A stretch of DNA of 44,109 nt from Prochlorothrix hollandica PCC 9006 = CALU 1027 (GCF_000332315.1 NZ_KB235936.1:315519-359627); one strand, 5' to 3'; shown: positions 8,492 through 17,389, counted from the stretch's first letter. A program made the numbers and translations. Notes: generated from the letters alone by a model not told the origin.

Positions 8492-9796
8492 ATGGTTTTC
8501 ACCCTTCGGTTTTATCTGATTTTTCTGCTGGGGACCACGATCGCCCTGGCCCTGGCGGTGGTCATTGAACTCAACCTAGCCCTAGGCTTAGCGGTCCTAT
8601 TTGATGGGGCGCTGGTGTTGGTGGCAGCGGCGGATAGCTGGCGAGTGCGGGGGCAACGCATTAGCCTCAGCCGCTCCCTGGATCCCCGCCTCTCCATCGG
8701 TCGGGACAACCCCATCAGCCTGACCCTCACCACCACCCAAGCCGCCACGGTGCAGATCCAAGATCAGCACCCCACGGGACTCAGCAGCACCGGCTTGCCC
8801 TGCCTCGCCCACCTGCCCCCCCAGAGCCAACACTACCTCACCTATACGGTTCAGCCCACCCAGCGGGGGGTTTTGCAGTGGGGAGATGTGCAGATCCGGC
8901 AACGGAGTCCAGGGGGATTAGTGTGGCACAGTTGGACCCTGCCCCAAGCCGCCACCACCCAGGTCTACCCCGATTTGGTGGGGTTGCGGGACCTGTCCAT
9001 TCGCCTCACCTTGCAATCCTCCGGCAGCATTCGCCAAGCCCAACGGCGGGGCATCGGCACCGAATTTGCGGAATTGCGGGACTATGGGGCTGGGGATGAT
9101 TTGCGCTTTGTGGATTGGAAAGCGACGGCGCGGCGGGGGCGACCCCTGGTGCGGGTGTTGGAGCCAGAGCAGGAACAGACCCTGATTATTTTATTGGATC
9201 GGGGGCGGCTGATGACGGCCCAGGTGCAGGGGATGCGGCGCTTTGACTGGGCCATGAATACGGCTCTTTCCCTGGCGGTGGCCGGTTTGAACCGGGGCGA
9301 TCGCGTGGGGCTGGGGGTATTCGATCGCGAGGTCCACACCTGGATCCCCCCCCAACGCAGCAATACCCACCTCTCCCACCTGATCGAAGCCCTCACCCCC
9401 CTGGAGCCGGTGCTATTGGAGCCGGATTACCTGGGGGCTGTGACGACTGTGTTGAACCACCAAAGCCGCCGCGCCTTGGTGGTGGTGCTGACGGATCTGG
9501 TGGATGCCATCGCCTCCGCCGACCTGCTGGCGGCTCTGACCCGCCTCAGTCCCCGCTATCTGCCCTTCTGTGTGGCTCTGCGGGATCCCCTCATGGATTC
9601 CATGGCTACCACTCCCACCTCGGATATTGATAGCGCCTATGGCCGTGCGGTGGCCTTGGATCTGTTGGCCCAGCGCCGCCTTGCCTTTGCCCAACTGAAA
9701 CAGCGGGGCGTGATGGTGCTGGATGCTCCTGCCCCCCAAGTCAGCACCGATCTGGTGGATGCCTATCTGCGCCTCAAAACCCGCAACCGGTTGTAG
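8492..9796 (+). CDS. DUF58 domain membrane protein
   Basis: The 434-residue product begins with two adjacent hydrophobic segments (about 5-22 and 28-46), then a beta-rich region. The DUF58 hallmark IGTEFAELRDYGAGDDLRFVDWKATARR lies at about 188-215, and is followed by a von Willebrand A-like fold (LIILLDRGR around 230; ALVVVLTDLVDA around 330). DUF58 proteins are often encoded next to MoxR-type AAA ATPases; no moxR is visible here. Function unknown, possibly envelope-related. Confidence 0.85.
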   Translation: MVFTLRFYLIFLLGTTIALALAVVIELNLALGLAVLFDGALVLVAAADSWRVRGQRISLSRSLDPRLSIGRDNPISLTLTTTQAATVQIQDQHPTGLSSTGLPCLAHLPPQSQHYLTYTVQPTQRGVLQWGDVQIRQRSPGGLVWHSWTLPQAATTQVYPDLVGLRDLSIRLTLQSSGSIRQAQRRGIGTEFAELRDYGAGDDLRFVDWKATARRGRPLVRVLEPEQEQTLIILLDRGRLMTAQVQGMRRFDWAMNTALSLAVAGLNRGDRVGLGVFDREVHTWIPPQRSNTHLSHLIEALTPLEPVLLEPDYLGAVTTVLNHQSRRALVVVLTDLVDAIASADLLAALTRLSPRYLPFCVALRDPLMDSMATTPTSDIDSAYGRAVALDLLAQRRLAFAQLKQRGVMVLDAPAPQVSTDLVDAYLRLKTRNRL

Positions 9797-9839
9797 GCTC
9801 CCAGACGCTCCCAGCCACTGACACCAACAACCCGGAGGG

Positions 9840-10976
9840 CTAGACGGCAGCAATAGGGACATAAACCATGGCGCGATCGAACTCCCCATCCACAGAATCA
9901 GGATGGCGGCTCTGGTGGACAAATTGCTTCTGGATAAAGGGGGAGGTCATCGCCGCCAGTAGCCCCCCATAGTCCAAGTTAAAGGGAACCTCATCCCCCA
10001 CCTGCAAAGTCTGCTGAGCGCTATGGAGAACCAAGTGATCACTACTGGATCCCAGAATTTCCAAGGCTGCGGGGGACTGTAAGCCGGAGACTAGAACATC
10101 CTGTCGCCCCAGGGCGATGATCGATCGCTGACAGAACCCCCGATCGCGCACCACAGGCACCTGACCAAAGGCATCTTGGCCCACCTCTCCCCAGGGTAAG
10201 GAGGGCTTAAACTTGGCTTCAATCACCTCCGCCACCAATTGAAACGCATGGGTATGGAGACCGGGGATCACCGTGCGATTCACCGACTCACGGCCCAAAA
10301 GAATCGATTCCCCCAGGCGCAAATTATTGATTCGGCCCACCTCAGATCCCGACTGATACCAATTGTAATTGGCAGAATTTCCCCCAGAAATAATCCCTAG
10401 ATGGATCTGAAAGTTCCGTTCCAGATCCTTAACGCATTGCGACAGGTCATGCATATTGTGGTAGTCCGGCTTAATGCCCCCCTGGCAGGCTAAATTACAG
10501 CCAATACCCACAAGTTTGAGGTGGGGCAACCCCAAAACCTGTTGGACAACCGACGGCAGGTCCCCCAGCAAAATTCCTTCCCGCAGATCTCCCATCTCCA
10601 CCATTAAAATAACTTGATGCTGTTGATGGCGAATCTGGGCAAAATGGGATATTTTTTTGAGGATTTCTAGTTCAGTCTGCAAACTGATATCCACCCAGGT
10701 CGCAATCTCTTCCGCTTGACTTAAGGCCGATCGCAGCAGCACAAATGGGCATCGAAGACCCGATCGCTTCATCCGCTTGATATTTTCCAGGCGAGAATCT
10801 GCAATAAAGGCAACACCGCCCTGCACCATGGCTTCGGCAATGGATGGGTTCCCCAAGGTTGCCTTGGAAACTCCCATTAATGAAATCCCTTTTTTCCCAT
10901 ATAGATCAACCAACAGTCGGGTATTTTCCCGGATGTCCGAGAGGGAAATCTCCAGTCTTGGCAAACATAATTTCAT
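9840..10976 (-). CDS. PLP-dependent alanine/ornithine-racemase-like protein
   Basis: The 378-residue product resembles the fold III PLP racemases. The N-terminal block LEISLSDIRENTRLL leads to LMGVSKATLGNPSIAEAM (residues about 33-50), whose lysine is the expected PLP Schiff-base residue. GIISGGNSANYNW and GESILLGRES match the phosphate-binding and later blocks of ornithine racemase-like proteins rather than classical Alr. It lies 21 bp downstream of the DUF1611 gene on the same strand, so the two are probably one transcript acting on the same amino acid, possibly a D-amino acid. The substrate is not visible from sequence. Confidence 0.75.
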   Translation of the reverse strand: MKLCLPRLEISLSDIRENTRLLVDLYGKKGISLMGVSKATLGNPSIAEAMVQGGVAFIADSRLENIKRMKRSGLRCPFVLLRSALSQAEEIATWVDISLQTELEILKKISHFAQIRHQQHQVILMVEMGDLREGILLGDLPSVVQQVLGLPHLKLVGIGCNLACQGGIKPDYHNMHDLSQCVKDLERNFQIHLGIISGGNSANYNWYQSGSEVGRINNLRLGESILLGRESVNRTVIPGLHTHAFQLVAEVIEAKFKPSLPWGEVGQDAFGQVPVVRDRGFCQRSIIALGRQDVLVSGLQSPAALEILGSSSDHLVLHSAQQTLQVGDEVPFNLDYGGLLAAMTSPFIQKQFVHQSRHPDSVDGEFDRAMVYVPIAAV

Positions 10977-10997
10977 GGGTTTTATAGACCAGTTAAC

Positions 10998-12143
10998 CTA
11001 TCTGCTCTCCAGTACGGGTACCTTGCCTAAGGGGTTTTGGGCTAAGGGGTTTTGGGCTAAGGGATTTGGCCGGATTTTGGGTTGTAGTTGGGGGAAATTC
11101 TGACAGAGGGCAGCTACTAGTTTCTGACAGCCCTGGTCTAAAACATCGGTGGTGGGTAATTGCAGCGATCGCTCATAGTCTGCAATGATCCGTAAAACCG
11201 CAGCGTGGGTTAAGTCCTCGTGGCTGAGGGTAATGGCGATGACTTTAGCGGCAGAAATTGTTTCAATCAGCTTGATTTCTTGTGCAACCGTCGGCATGGC
11301 TAAATGGGGAAAATCACAGCGAAATTTCCGAGCCGGGGGATGCTGCAAAATCACACCATTGGCTAAACTACCCTTGAGAATCCCCAGGGAACTCATAAAG
11401 GCGGGGTGGCTCACGGCACTCTGGCCTTCCACGAGAATAATATCGGGATCTTCCTGATCAAAGGCTTGAACAATGGCGTGTTCAATTTCGCCCACCACAA
11501 ATTGGGAGACGAGGGCATCGATCGCAATCCCATACTTTGCCCCCTGCATTAAACCGGTTTGTCCCGTGGCAATGAAGACAGACTTAAGACCCTGTTCCAT
11601 CAGGGCTTGGTGGAGTTTCAGGGCTGTGGTCATTTTGCCGCAGGCACAGTCCGTTCCCAACACCGCAACCACTGGCACTGTGACCCTAGAAATCTCACCG
11701 GTGAACCCATGTAAGTCTGCCACTAAGGGGGGCTTACGGATATCTTGAATTTGCACCTGATGCTGGGCGGCTTGGCTGACAAATTCGGGGTCTTCCGAGA
11801 AGAATTGGTGCAACCCATTAATGATATCCATGCCCTGGGCCATGGCTTCTAAAATTAAGGTCCGTTCCGCCTGGGAAATAGAGGTTTCTAAGGGAGCTTT
11901 ACCGTAGATATAACACTGGGGCACTGTTAACAACTGGCCCAGGGCATCGTCTAGGCTGGCAAAAATAGGGATACCAACGGTGGCTTCCCCCAAGGCTTCC
12001 CCCGCATCCTGTCCGGCTAGGGAGCGATCGAGGATGCCGACGATCGTATATAAATCCGAGTACCGCACTAATCCGACGGCAGTTTTTCCGTCTGCCCGAC
12101 CAAATTCCTGGTCACAGTAAACCAAAGCCGTTTTCTTAGTCAT
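10998..12143 (-). CDS. DUF1611 P-loop protein
   Basis: The 381-residue product has a P-loop GTDCACGKMTT at about 161-171 and the DUF1611 blocks FIATGQTGLMQG, IILVEGQSAVSHPA and ITLSHEDLT. One DUF1611 member (DgcN) has been described as an enzyme of D-glutamate catabolism in marine bacteria, working with an epimerase-type partner. Pairing with a racemase-like gene 21 bp downstream fits D-amino-acid metabolism, but that is inference. The last residues, NPLAQ repeated, come from a 15-bp tandem repeat that has extended into the coding end, so the tail is variable and unlikely to be functional. Confidence 0.8.
   Translation of the reverse strand: MTKKTALVYCDQEFGRADGKTAVGLVRYSDLYTIVGILDRSLAGQDAGEALGEATVGIPIFASLDDALGQLLTVPQCYIYGKAPLETSISQAERTLILEAMAQGMDIINGLHQFFSEDPEFVSQAAQHQVQIQDIRKPPLVADLHGFTGEISRVTVPVVAVLGTDCACGKMTTALKLHQALMEQGLKSVFIATGQTGLMQGAKYGIAIDALVSQFVVGEIEHAIVQAFDQEDPDIILVEGQSAVSHPAFMSSLGILKGSLANGVILQHPPARKFRCDFPHLAMPTVAQEIKLIETISAAKVIAITLSHEDLTHAAVLRIIADYERSLQLPTTDVLDQGCQKLVAALCQNFPQLQPKIRPNPLAQNPLAQNPLGKVPVLESR
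11029..11066. repeat. 15-bp tandem repeat inside the 3' end of the DUF1611 gene
   Basis: GGGGTTTTGGGCTAA is present about 2.5 times and encodes NPLAQ in the minus-strand protein. Being a multiple of three, copy changes keep the frame. Confidence 0.75.
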
Positions 12144-12180
12144 GACTATGGCCTTTATTACTCTAAATGAATGATTGAAT

Positions 12181-12221
12181 GGGTGGTTAAATCGGTGATT
12201 AAATGGGTGATTAAATGGGTG
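12181..12221. repeat. 12-bp tandem repeat upstream of the DUF1611 gene
   Basis: GGTGATTAAATG occurs about three times with a degenerate first copy. It lies about 40 bp upstream of the DUF1611 start and may separate the gene from its promoter. Confidence 0.7.
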
Positions 12222-12234
12222 TTCTCGATGGCCG

Positions 12235-12622
12235 TAATTATTCAGGGGTCCACAGGAGAATTAGGGTTTCAGGCTCTAGACAACAGACCTTAGGCGATTT
12301 GAGAGGATCCATTTCACTTGGGGGGGTTCACCGATTTTGGTAGGGGCAATCCCCCCGTGGTTGCCCCGGTTGTGGGTCGCCAAGAGGGTCGGCACGGGGG
12401 CAAGAACCCTACCCGAGGTCGATGGTTCCAAGGTGAAATGCACCCCTTTGGTAGGGGCAATCCCCCCGTGGTTGCCCCGGTTGTGGGTCGCCAAGAGGGT
12501 CGGCACGGGGGCAAGAACCCTACCCGAGGTCGATGGTTCCAAGGTGAAATGCACCCCGTTGATCCGGCTCTGACCAGCGATCATCGGGCTGAAACCCTAC
12601 TCACTTTCCCCCTGAATAGTTA
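12235..12622. mobile_element. MITE-like element, copy B, complete, with 11-bp target duplication
   Basis: The 388-bp element has terminal inverted repeats TAATTATTCAGGGG and CCCCTGAATAGTTA (13 of 14 match). Both ends are flanked by the identical 11-mer CTCGATGGCCG (12224-12234 and 12623-12633), as expected of a target duplication. Inside, a unit of about 109 bp (starting GGTAGGGGCAATCCCCCC) is present twice in tandem. Open frames read through it are repeat-derived and not genes. No transposase is encoded, so movement would need one in trans. Confidence 0.75.
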
Positions 12623-12649
12623 CTCGATGGCCGAAACCCTTGGTGTGGT

Positions 12650-12837
12650 GTTCGTAATAACGACTTCAGTCGTTCCCCTCCAGGAAGCTACGAACCTGAG
12701 CGACTGGAGTCGCTACTACAAACCAGAGCGACTGAAGTCGCTATTACGAACCAGAGCGACTGAAGTCGCTACTACGAACCAGAGCGACTGAAGTCGCTAT
12801 TACGAACCAGAGCGACTGAAGTCGCTATGACGAACCA
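12650..12837. repeat. 28-bp palindromic tandem array (array 1)
   Basis: Five 28-bp units GAGCGACTGAAGTCGCTATT+ACGAACCA run from 12698 to 12837, each with the short palindrome GCGACT-GA-AGTCGC. A degenerate lead-in with ACGACTTCAGTCGT and CCCCTCCAGGAAGC precedes them. The same array appears in reverse orientation at 38439-38568. No unique spacers separate the units. Confidence 0.8.
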
Positions 12838-13166
12838 TGGCCTTAAATTGCTGTAACCGTCCCAGAGACTTAGACAAAACTATCCATGGATAGCGGCTAT
12901 CCCCTGGTTATGGAAAAACATGATAACAAGACTCTAGGCTACGATCGCAGCTCGATTGCATAGCCTGTACTGGTTTAAGCCTGCACTACAGGAGGTTTGT
13001 TCCAGAACCGTCGGTTATAAGGATGATCTTAAAAGAGTGGAGCGGTTTATTAAAAATGGGGCAGCAACCGTAATGTAGCCGCAAAAGGATTTGAAAGAGC
13101 TTAGGTGATGGGGATTTTTAGAATCCTAAGCTGGGTTTATGGGTTAGATTTGGATTTTAATTCTTC
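12838..13166. other. intergenic stretch with one 8-bp hairpin, no gene seen
   Basis: I find no conserved protein here. AGCTTAGG near 13098 pairs with CCTAAGCT near 13125 around an AT-rich loop, but there is no U-run after it. A small RNA is possible but not supported by any family I recognise. Confidence 0.3.
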
Positions 13167-13261
13167 CTATCGTAGCATATTTTTTTCATTCTCTCGAATC
13201 CCCTTGAAGTTAAGTATCAGAAAGTACTGTTTTTTTGAAGATTCTAGAACATAGAAATTTC

Positions 13262-13341
13262 GGCTTACCGCTGAAAGCGGGACAAGATTAACGAGACAGT
13301 GGGGCGTTCCGCGCCCCCTCTCCCGGCTTAAGTTGATACCC
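13262..13341. repeat. dispersed hairpin repeat, copy 2 of 3
   Basis: GGCTTACCGCTGAAAGCGGG begins the unit; the centre has GACAGTGGGGCG against CGCCCCCTCTC and the end is CCCGGCTTAAGTTGATACCC. The flanks GAAATTTCGG and CCGAAATCTC extend the inverted symmetry, as if the unit sits in the middle of a longer palindrome. Confidence 0.75.
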
Positions 13342-13396
13342 GAAATCTCGTTAGACTTCGGGCTGGAAGCCCCAGCCATTGGGTTTACAGGCCCGC

Positions 13397-13450
13397 CCTA
13401 AGCACTGACCCCCTCTATCCTAGGGGGGGCAGAGGGGGTCAGTGCTTAGG
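13397..13450. terminator. 20-bp perfect inverted repeat, likely bidirectional terminator or repeat
   Basis: CCTAAGCACTGACCCCCTCT (13397-13416) pairs perfectly with 13431-13450, with a 14-nt loop. It lies 39 bp beyond the stop of the minus-strand DUF2808-like gene. There is no U-run, so it may be a stable mRNA-end structure rather than a classical terminator. Confidence 0.5.
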
Positions 13451-13488
13451 AGCGAATAGTGCGTTAAGGCAACAGGGGCCAGGGATCC

Positions 13489-14166
13489 CTATTCGTTGCG
13501 GCTGTTGCTGATGGTGGCGATCCAGGTTCCTAGGGCACAGTTGCCCACAGTGGTGATCACTTGGCAGCGGTTCCGAACGCCGGGGGGGGTTTCGATCGCC
13601 AAATTAAATTGATAACTCACGGACGATCGGGGATTAATCACATCGGACAGGACAATGGATAAATTAGTCCCTGCGGGTACCATTTCCACGGGAGTTACCT
13701 CCAAGTAGGGCAGGCCATCATAGGGTTCAGGATCGAGGGTGGAAGTCCCATTGACCGCATCGTACACTTCACAGCCATTGGAGGAACAGAAGGTGACTTG
13801 CTGGAGGGGAATCGTCCCTTCGCAGGTGGGTCTGCTGAGGGCATTGCCCAGCTTGCTACACTGGCGCAGTTCTAGTTCGTTGAGTTTCCAGCGTCCCCCT
13901 TTCTGGACAAAGTTATCGGTCACCTCGGTGATGATGAAGCGACTCATGGGAATTTCAGGGGCAGGAATCTTGAAGTAGTAGCGAGCGCTGCGGGCAGACT
14001 TATAACCGCGATCCATACCTAGGGGCAATTCCCGAATGGGTTGGCCACCAAAGCGAAACGGGGGCAAAATACCTTGGGCGTTAGTGCTGCGGGGCAGGCT
14101 AGCAACCATGAGGGTGCTGGCCACCAAGGTGGTACCCAGGAGTGAGAGGGAGCGCTTCCAGAACAT
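13489..14166 (-). CDS. secreted DUF2808-like protein
   Basis: The 225-residue product has a clear Sec signal peptide with likely cleavage after STNA-Q (about residue 30). The mature part has the DUF2808-like order: RSARYYFKIPAPEIPMSRFIITE, a Cys-containing middle section (several cysteines between about 100 and 135), VPAGTNLSIVLSDVINPRSSVSYQFNLAI near 165-195, and a short C-terminal part with two cysteines. DUF2808 proteins are cyanobacterial and of unknown role. The family assignment is by pattern and moderate. Its start codon is followed upstream by an eight-copy 15-bp tandem repeat. Confidence 0.65.
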   Translation of the reverse strand: MFWKRSLSLLGTTLVASTLMVASLPRSTNAQGILPPFRFGGQPIRELPLGMDRGYKSARSARYYFKIPAPEIPMSRFIITEVTDNFVQKGGRWKLNELELRQCSKLGNALSRPTCEGTIPLQQVTFCSSNGCEVYDAVNGTSTLDPEPYDGLPYLEVTPVEMVPAGTNLSIVLSDVINPRSSVSYQFNLAIETPPGVRNRCQVITTVGNCALGTWIATISNSRNE

Positions 14167-14190
14167 AGTGACTGTGACCGTGTGACTGTG

Positions 14191-14310
14191 ACCGTGGGAT
14201 TAAGAACCGTGGGATTAAAAACCGTGGGATTAAGAACCGTGGGATTAAGAACCGTGGGATTAAGAACCGTGGGATTAAGAACCGTGGGATTAAGAACCGT
14301 GGGATTAAGA
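14191..14310. repeat. 15-bp tandem repeat, eight copies, upstream of the DUF2808-like gene
   Basis: ACCGTGGGATTAAGA repeats eight times with one variant. It occupies the space 25-145 bp upstream of the minus-strand start at 14166, so it lies inside the leader or promoter. A frame through it gives RFLIP repeats, which is not a gene. Confidence 0.85.
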
Positions 14311-14504
14311 ACCGCACCCTAAGCCCTAGGAGACACTGGGGGCAAAACCGACGGTACTGGGGAGCAGATATACCCAGCCTATCATGACGTAGAGGGGGTC
14401 AATTTGTTGCGGAGGATTGGGACAGTTATAGGGATTGGCTAGCTGGATTCTGGGTTCCCTGGGGGAGACCCTTCAGAGAAGCCCCCAGCCCGTACAATGG
14501 GAAA

Positions 14505-15167
14505 ATGTCAAAAATTCTTGACCCCGCCATGACCCGCGATCGCGAACCCTGGGCCTCTTTACTGCTCTACCATCTCTTCAAATGGAGCGTTGTTGCTCCC
14601 ATGCTCCACCTCTACTTTCGGGGACGAGTCCATGGGTTACAGAACGTGCCCCGCCGGGGACCGGTGGTCATTGTCAGCAACCATGCCAGTGACTTCGATC
14701 CGCCCCTGTTGTCCTGTGCCATGGGTCGCCCCGTCTCGTTTATGGCCAAGGAAGAACTATTTCGGGTACCGGTGCTGAAGCAGGCGATTTTGCTCTATGG
14801 GGCGTATCCGGTCAAGCGGGGCACTTCCGATCGCCAAGCCATCCGATCGGCCCTCAACTCCCTGGATCAAGGCTGGGCCACGGGGGTTTTTCTCCAGGGT
14901 ACCCGGACGATCGATGGCCGCATTACTAACCCAAAACTGGGGGCGGCGTTGATTGCTGCCAAGGCCCAGGTTCCCCTGTTGCCCGTGTCCCTGTGGGGAA
15001 CCCAGGCCATTGTCAAAAAGGGTCATTACCTGCCCCGCCCAGTGCCCCTCACCATTCGCATTGCTCCCCCCATTTCGCCCCCGCCCCTGGGCGATCGCCA
15101 AGCCCTGGAAGCCGTCACCCAGGAGTGTGCCACCGTTATTAATGCCCTGCAAGCCAAGGGCCGCTAG
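14505..15167 (+). CDS. plsC: 1-acyl-sn-glycerol-3-phosphate acyltransferase
   Basis: PlsC transfers an acyl chain to the sn-2 position of lysophosphatidic acid at the inner membrane. The 220-residue product carries the HX4D motif as NHASDFD (His60, Asp65), the VKRG block near 103-106, and FLQGTRT (129-135) where many relatives have FPEGTRS; the glutamate is replaced by glutamine here. The later PVSLWGT block is also present. A short hydrophobic N-terminal region fits membrane association. Its stop overlaps the convergent DUF4230 gene by four bases. Confidence 0.85.
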   Translation: MSKILDPAMTRDREPWASLLLYHLFKWSVVAPMLHLYFRGRVHGLQNVPRRGPVVIVSNHASDFDPPLLSCAMGRPVSFMAKEELFRVPVLKQAILLYGAYPVKRGTSDRQAIRSALNSLDQGWATGVFLQGTRTIDGRITNPKLGAALIAAKAQVPLLPVSLWGTQAIVKKGHYLPRPVPLTIRIAPPISPPPLGDRQALEAVTQECATVINALQAKGR

Positions 15168-15871
15168 GGGAGGGCTGAGGGGCTGGGAGCCGGTTCCGGG
15201 ACGGGGATGCAGGTGGCGGGATCGGGGTCCTGGGTGGTCACCACCACCGGCTGGGAGGTGGCACTGCCCAAAAGTTGGGCGACCACTAATTTGGCCCGAT
15301 CGTTGGCCTCCGTCAGAATATTTTCCTGGCAAGCAGCGGCCACAATTTTTTGGAGGGCGGTTTGGCTGGCCAAGGTTTGCAACTCTGGGGCTGAGTCCGG
15401 GCCAAAGCCCAAGAAGCCGCGATCGTAGTCATAGACCGTCGATCGCTCCACATCAATTTTGCTATCCAGAATCTTGGGGGGTGGCAGGGTGATTTGTAAG
15501 GTTTCCCCCTGCACCTGCACATCCTTGGCTTGCAACTGGCTGAGATCGACCCCCGCCCGCACTTCCCCATAGGCAATAAACAGCAGGGTGGTGGAGCCGA
15601 CGGTGAACTGTCCCACCACGCGATCGCGCTTACTGGGCACCACCGCTTCCATCACAAAAATGGCAGTGGTCAGGTCGCTGGCGGCTTGGATTTGGGTAAT
15701 GGCCACCGATCGCACATCGGCTTTCGCTGCCGGTTGGGGCGTGGTGAATAACTGGCCCAGGTTATGCCAAAACTGCTCCCCCGTGCGCCAGAACCCTACC
15801 AGGGCCACCAGCCCCGCCACCGCCAAACCGCCCGCCGCCACATTGCCTGCTCGTTTCAGTAGATAAATCAT
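15164..15871 (-). CDS. DUF4230 family protein
   Basis: The 235-residue product has an N-terminal membrane anchor (about 8-27) and the DUF4230 body: VRSVAITQIQAASDLTTAIFVME, then FIAYGEVRAGVDLSQL, LQITLPPPKIL, and a C-terminal Cys and helical region. The Pro/Thr-rich tail is low complexity. DUF4230 has no known function. It lies 12 bp downstream of ubiD on the same strand, so the two probably share a transcript. Confidence 0.8.
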   Translation of the reverse strand: MIYLLKRAGNVAAGGLAVAGLVALVGFWRTGEQFWHNLGQLFTTPQPAAKADVRSVAITQIQAASDLTTAIFVMEAVVPSKRDRVVGQFTVGSTTLLFIAYGEVRAGVDLSQLQAKDVQVQGETLQITLPPPKILDSKIDVERSTVYDYDRGFLGFGPDSAPELQTLASQTALQKIVAAACQENILTEANDRAKLVVAQLLGSATSQPVVVTTQDPDPATCIPVPEPAPSPSALP

Positions 15872-15883
15872 TAGGCGCTGCCC

Positions 15884-17389
15884 CTAGAGATCATAGCCAA
15901 AAAGATTGGGATCCACGGCGGACAAATCTAAATCTGCCAAACCATACTCAGCCCACCGCGCCTCCACCTGAGCCGCCATGGCGGGATCCGATCGCAGCGG
16001 CTCTCCCCACTCATGGTTGGTTTCCGGGGGGATTTTGGTGGTGGCATCAATGGCCATGCGGCCCCCCAGCCCCAGCTTCTCACTGGCAAAGTCTAGGGTA
16101 TCAAAGGGGGTATCGGGCAGGATAAACACATCCCGACAGGGATCCACCTTAGAGGATAAAGCCCAGACCACCTGGCGCGGATCCCGAATGTTAATCTCCT
16201 TGTCCACCACGATCACAAACTTGGTGTAGGTGAACTGGGGCAACACGGTCCAAAAAGCCATGGCCGCCCGTCGCGCTTGCCCCGGATAGGCTTTGTCGAT
16301 GGAGAGAATCGCTGCTTTATAGCTGAGGGCTTCCATGGGCAGAAAGAAATCCACGATTTCCGACACCTGTTGCCGCAGGATGGGGGTGTAGATGCGGTTG
16401 AGGGCGATCGCCATCATCGCTTCTTCCTTGGGGGGGCGACCGCTGAAGGTGGTGTGGTAAATGGGATTTTTGCGATGGGTCAGGCAGTGGAACCGCACCA
16501 GGGGAGAGTCCTCCACGCCCCCGTAATAGCCCATGTGATCCCCAAAGGGACCATCGGGTAACACTTCCCCCGGTGTAATGGTGCCCTCCAGCACAAACTC
16601 ACACTGGGCCGGCACCTCCAGATCCAGGGTTTTGCATTTGGCCAGGTGGATGCCGCTGCCCCCATACAGTCCCGCAAACAGCCATTCCGACAGATCCACG
16701 GGAATGGGGGTCGCCGCCGCCATAATCACCAGGGGATCGACCCCCACGGCAATGGCAATCTCCAGCTTTTTGCCCTGCTCTGCGGCTTTGCGCAGGTGCC
16801 GCGCCCCCCCCCGCACCGAGAGCCAATGCACTGTCATGGTGGTTTTGGATTGCAGTTGTAGCCGATAAACCCCCACGTTGGGAATACCCGTTTCGCAATC
16901 CTTGGTAATGACTAAGCCCAGGGTAATAATTTTGCCCGCATCCCCTGCATAGGGGCGAATCATGGGGATTTGGTTTAAATCCAGATCGTCCCCCTGAATC
17001 ACCACCTGCTGGCAGGGGGGAAACAGATCCCGCAGGGGCTTCGCTTTGATCACATCAAAGAGAACTTTGCCAAATTCCACGGCTTGGGCAATGGTTTTGG
17101 GGGGTTTGGGCTGTTGCAACATCCCCAGTTTTCGGCCCAGGGCTTCCAGTTCCTCCGGCTGTTCCATGCCCATGGCCCAGCAAATGCGCTCCACGGTTCC
17201 CATCAGGTTAATGGCCACGGGGTAGGGGGAGCCTTTGACGTTTTCAAACAAGAGGGCCGGTCCCCCCGTTTGCAGGAGGCGGTTGGAAATTTCGGCAATT
17301 TCTAAGTCGGGATCGACGGGGGCTGTGATGCGTCGCAATTGTCCCCGGTCTGCCAATATCTGAATAAAGCCCTGAAGATCTCGTGCCAT
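15884..17389 (-). CDS. ubiD: UbiD family decarboxylase
   Basis: UbiD enzymes are prenylated-FMN dependent (de)carboxylases; in cyanobacteria this member is placed in plastoquinone or quinone biosynthesis. The 501-residue length is typical. Family blocks are present in order: ARDLQGFIQIL at the start, GPALLFENVKGSPYPVAINLMG, IGGxG-like VRGGARHL, EFVLEGTITPGEVLPDGPFGDHMGYYGG with the conserved glutamates (about 270-300), and the C-terminal DATTK. The UbiX partner that makes prFMN is not in the window. A 14-bp tandem array begins about 50 bp upstream of its start. Confidence 0.9.
   Translation of the reverse strand: MARDLQGFIQILADRGQLRRITAPVDPDLEIAEISNRLLQTGGPALLFENVKGSPYPVAINLMGTVERICWAMGMEQPEELEALGRKLGMLQQPKPPKTIAQAVEFGKVLFDVIKAKPLRDLFPPCQQVVIQGDDLDLNQIPMIRPYAGDAGKIITLGLVITKDCETGIPNVGVYRLQLQSKTTMTVHWLSVRGGARHLRKAAEQGKKLEIAIAVGVDPLVIMAAATPIPVDLSEWLFAGLYGGSGIHLAKCKTLDLEVPAQCEFVLEGTITPGEVLPDGPFGDHMGYYGGVEDSPLVRFHCLTHRKNPIYHTTFSGRPPKEEAMMAIALNRIYTPILRQQVSEIVDFFLPMEALSYKAAILSIDKAYPGQARRAAMAFWTVLPQFTYTKFVIVVDKEINIRDPRQVVWALSSKVDPCRDVFILPDTPFDTLDFASEKLGLGGRMAIDATTKIPPETNHEWGEPLRSDPAMAAQVEARWAEYGLADLDLSAVDPNLFGYDL

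Noticed and set aside
12276-12791. Several frames on both strands across 12.3-12.8 kb
   Set aside because: They are translations of the tandemly doubled part of the MITE-like element and of the 28-bp array, which recur elsewhere in other frames.
12650-12837. CRISPR-like regular array with palindromic units
   Set aside because: The units follow each other with no unique spacers, and no cas genes are present. It is a tandem palindromic repeat.
14099-14317. Minus-strand frame giving RFLIP repeated eight times
   Set aside because: It is a translation of the 15-bp tandem array and overlaps the start of the DUF2808-like gene in another frame.
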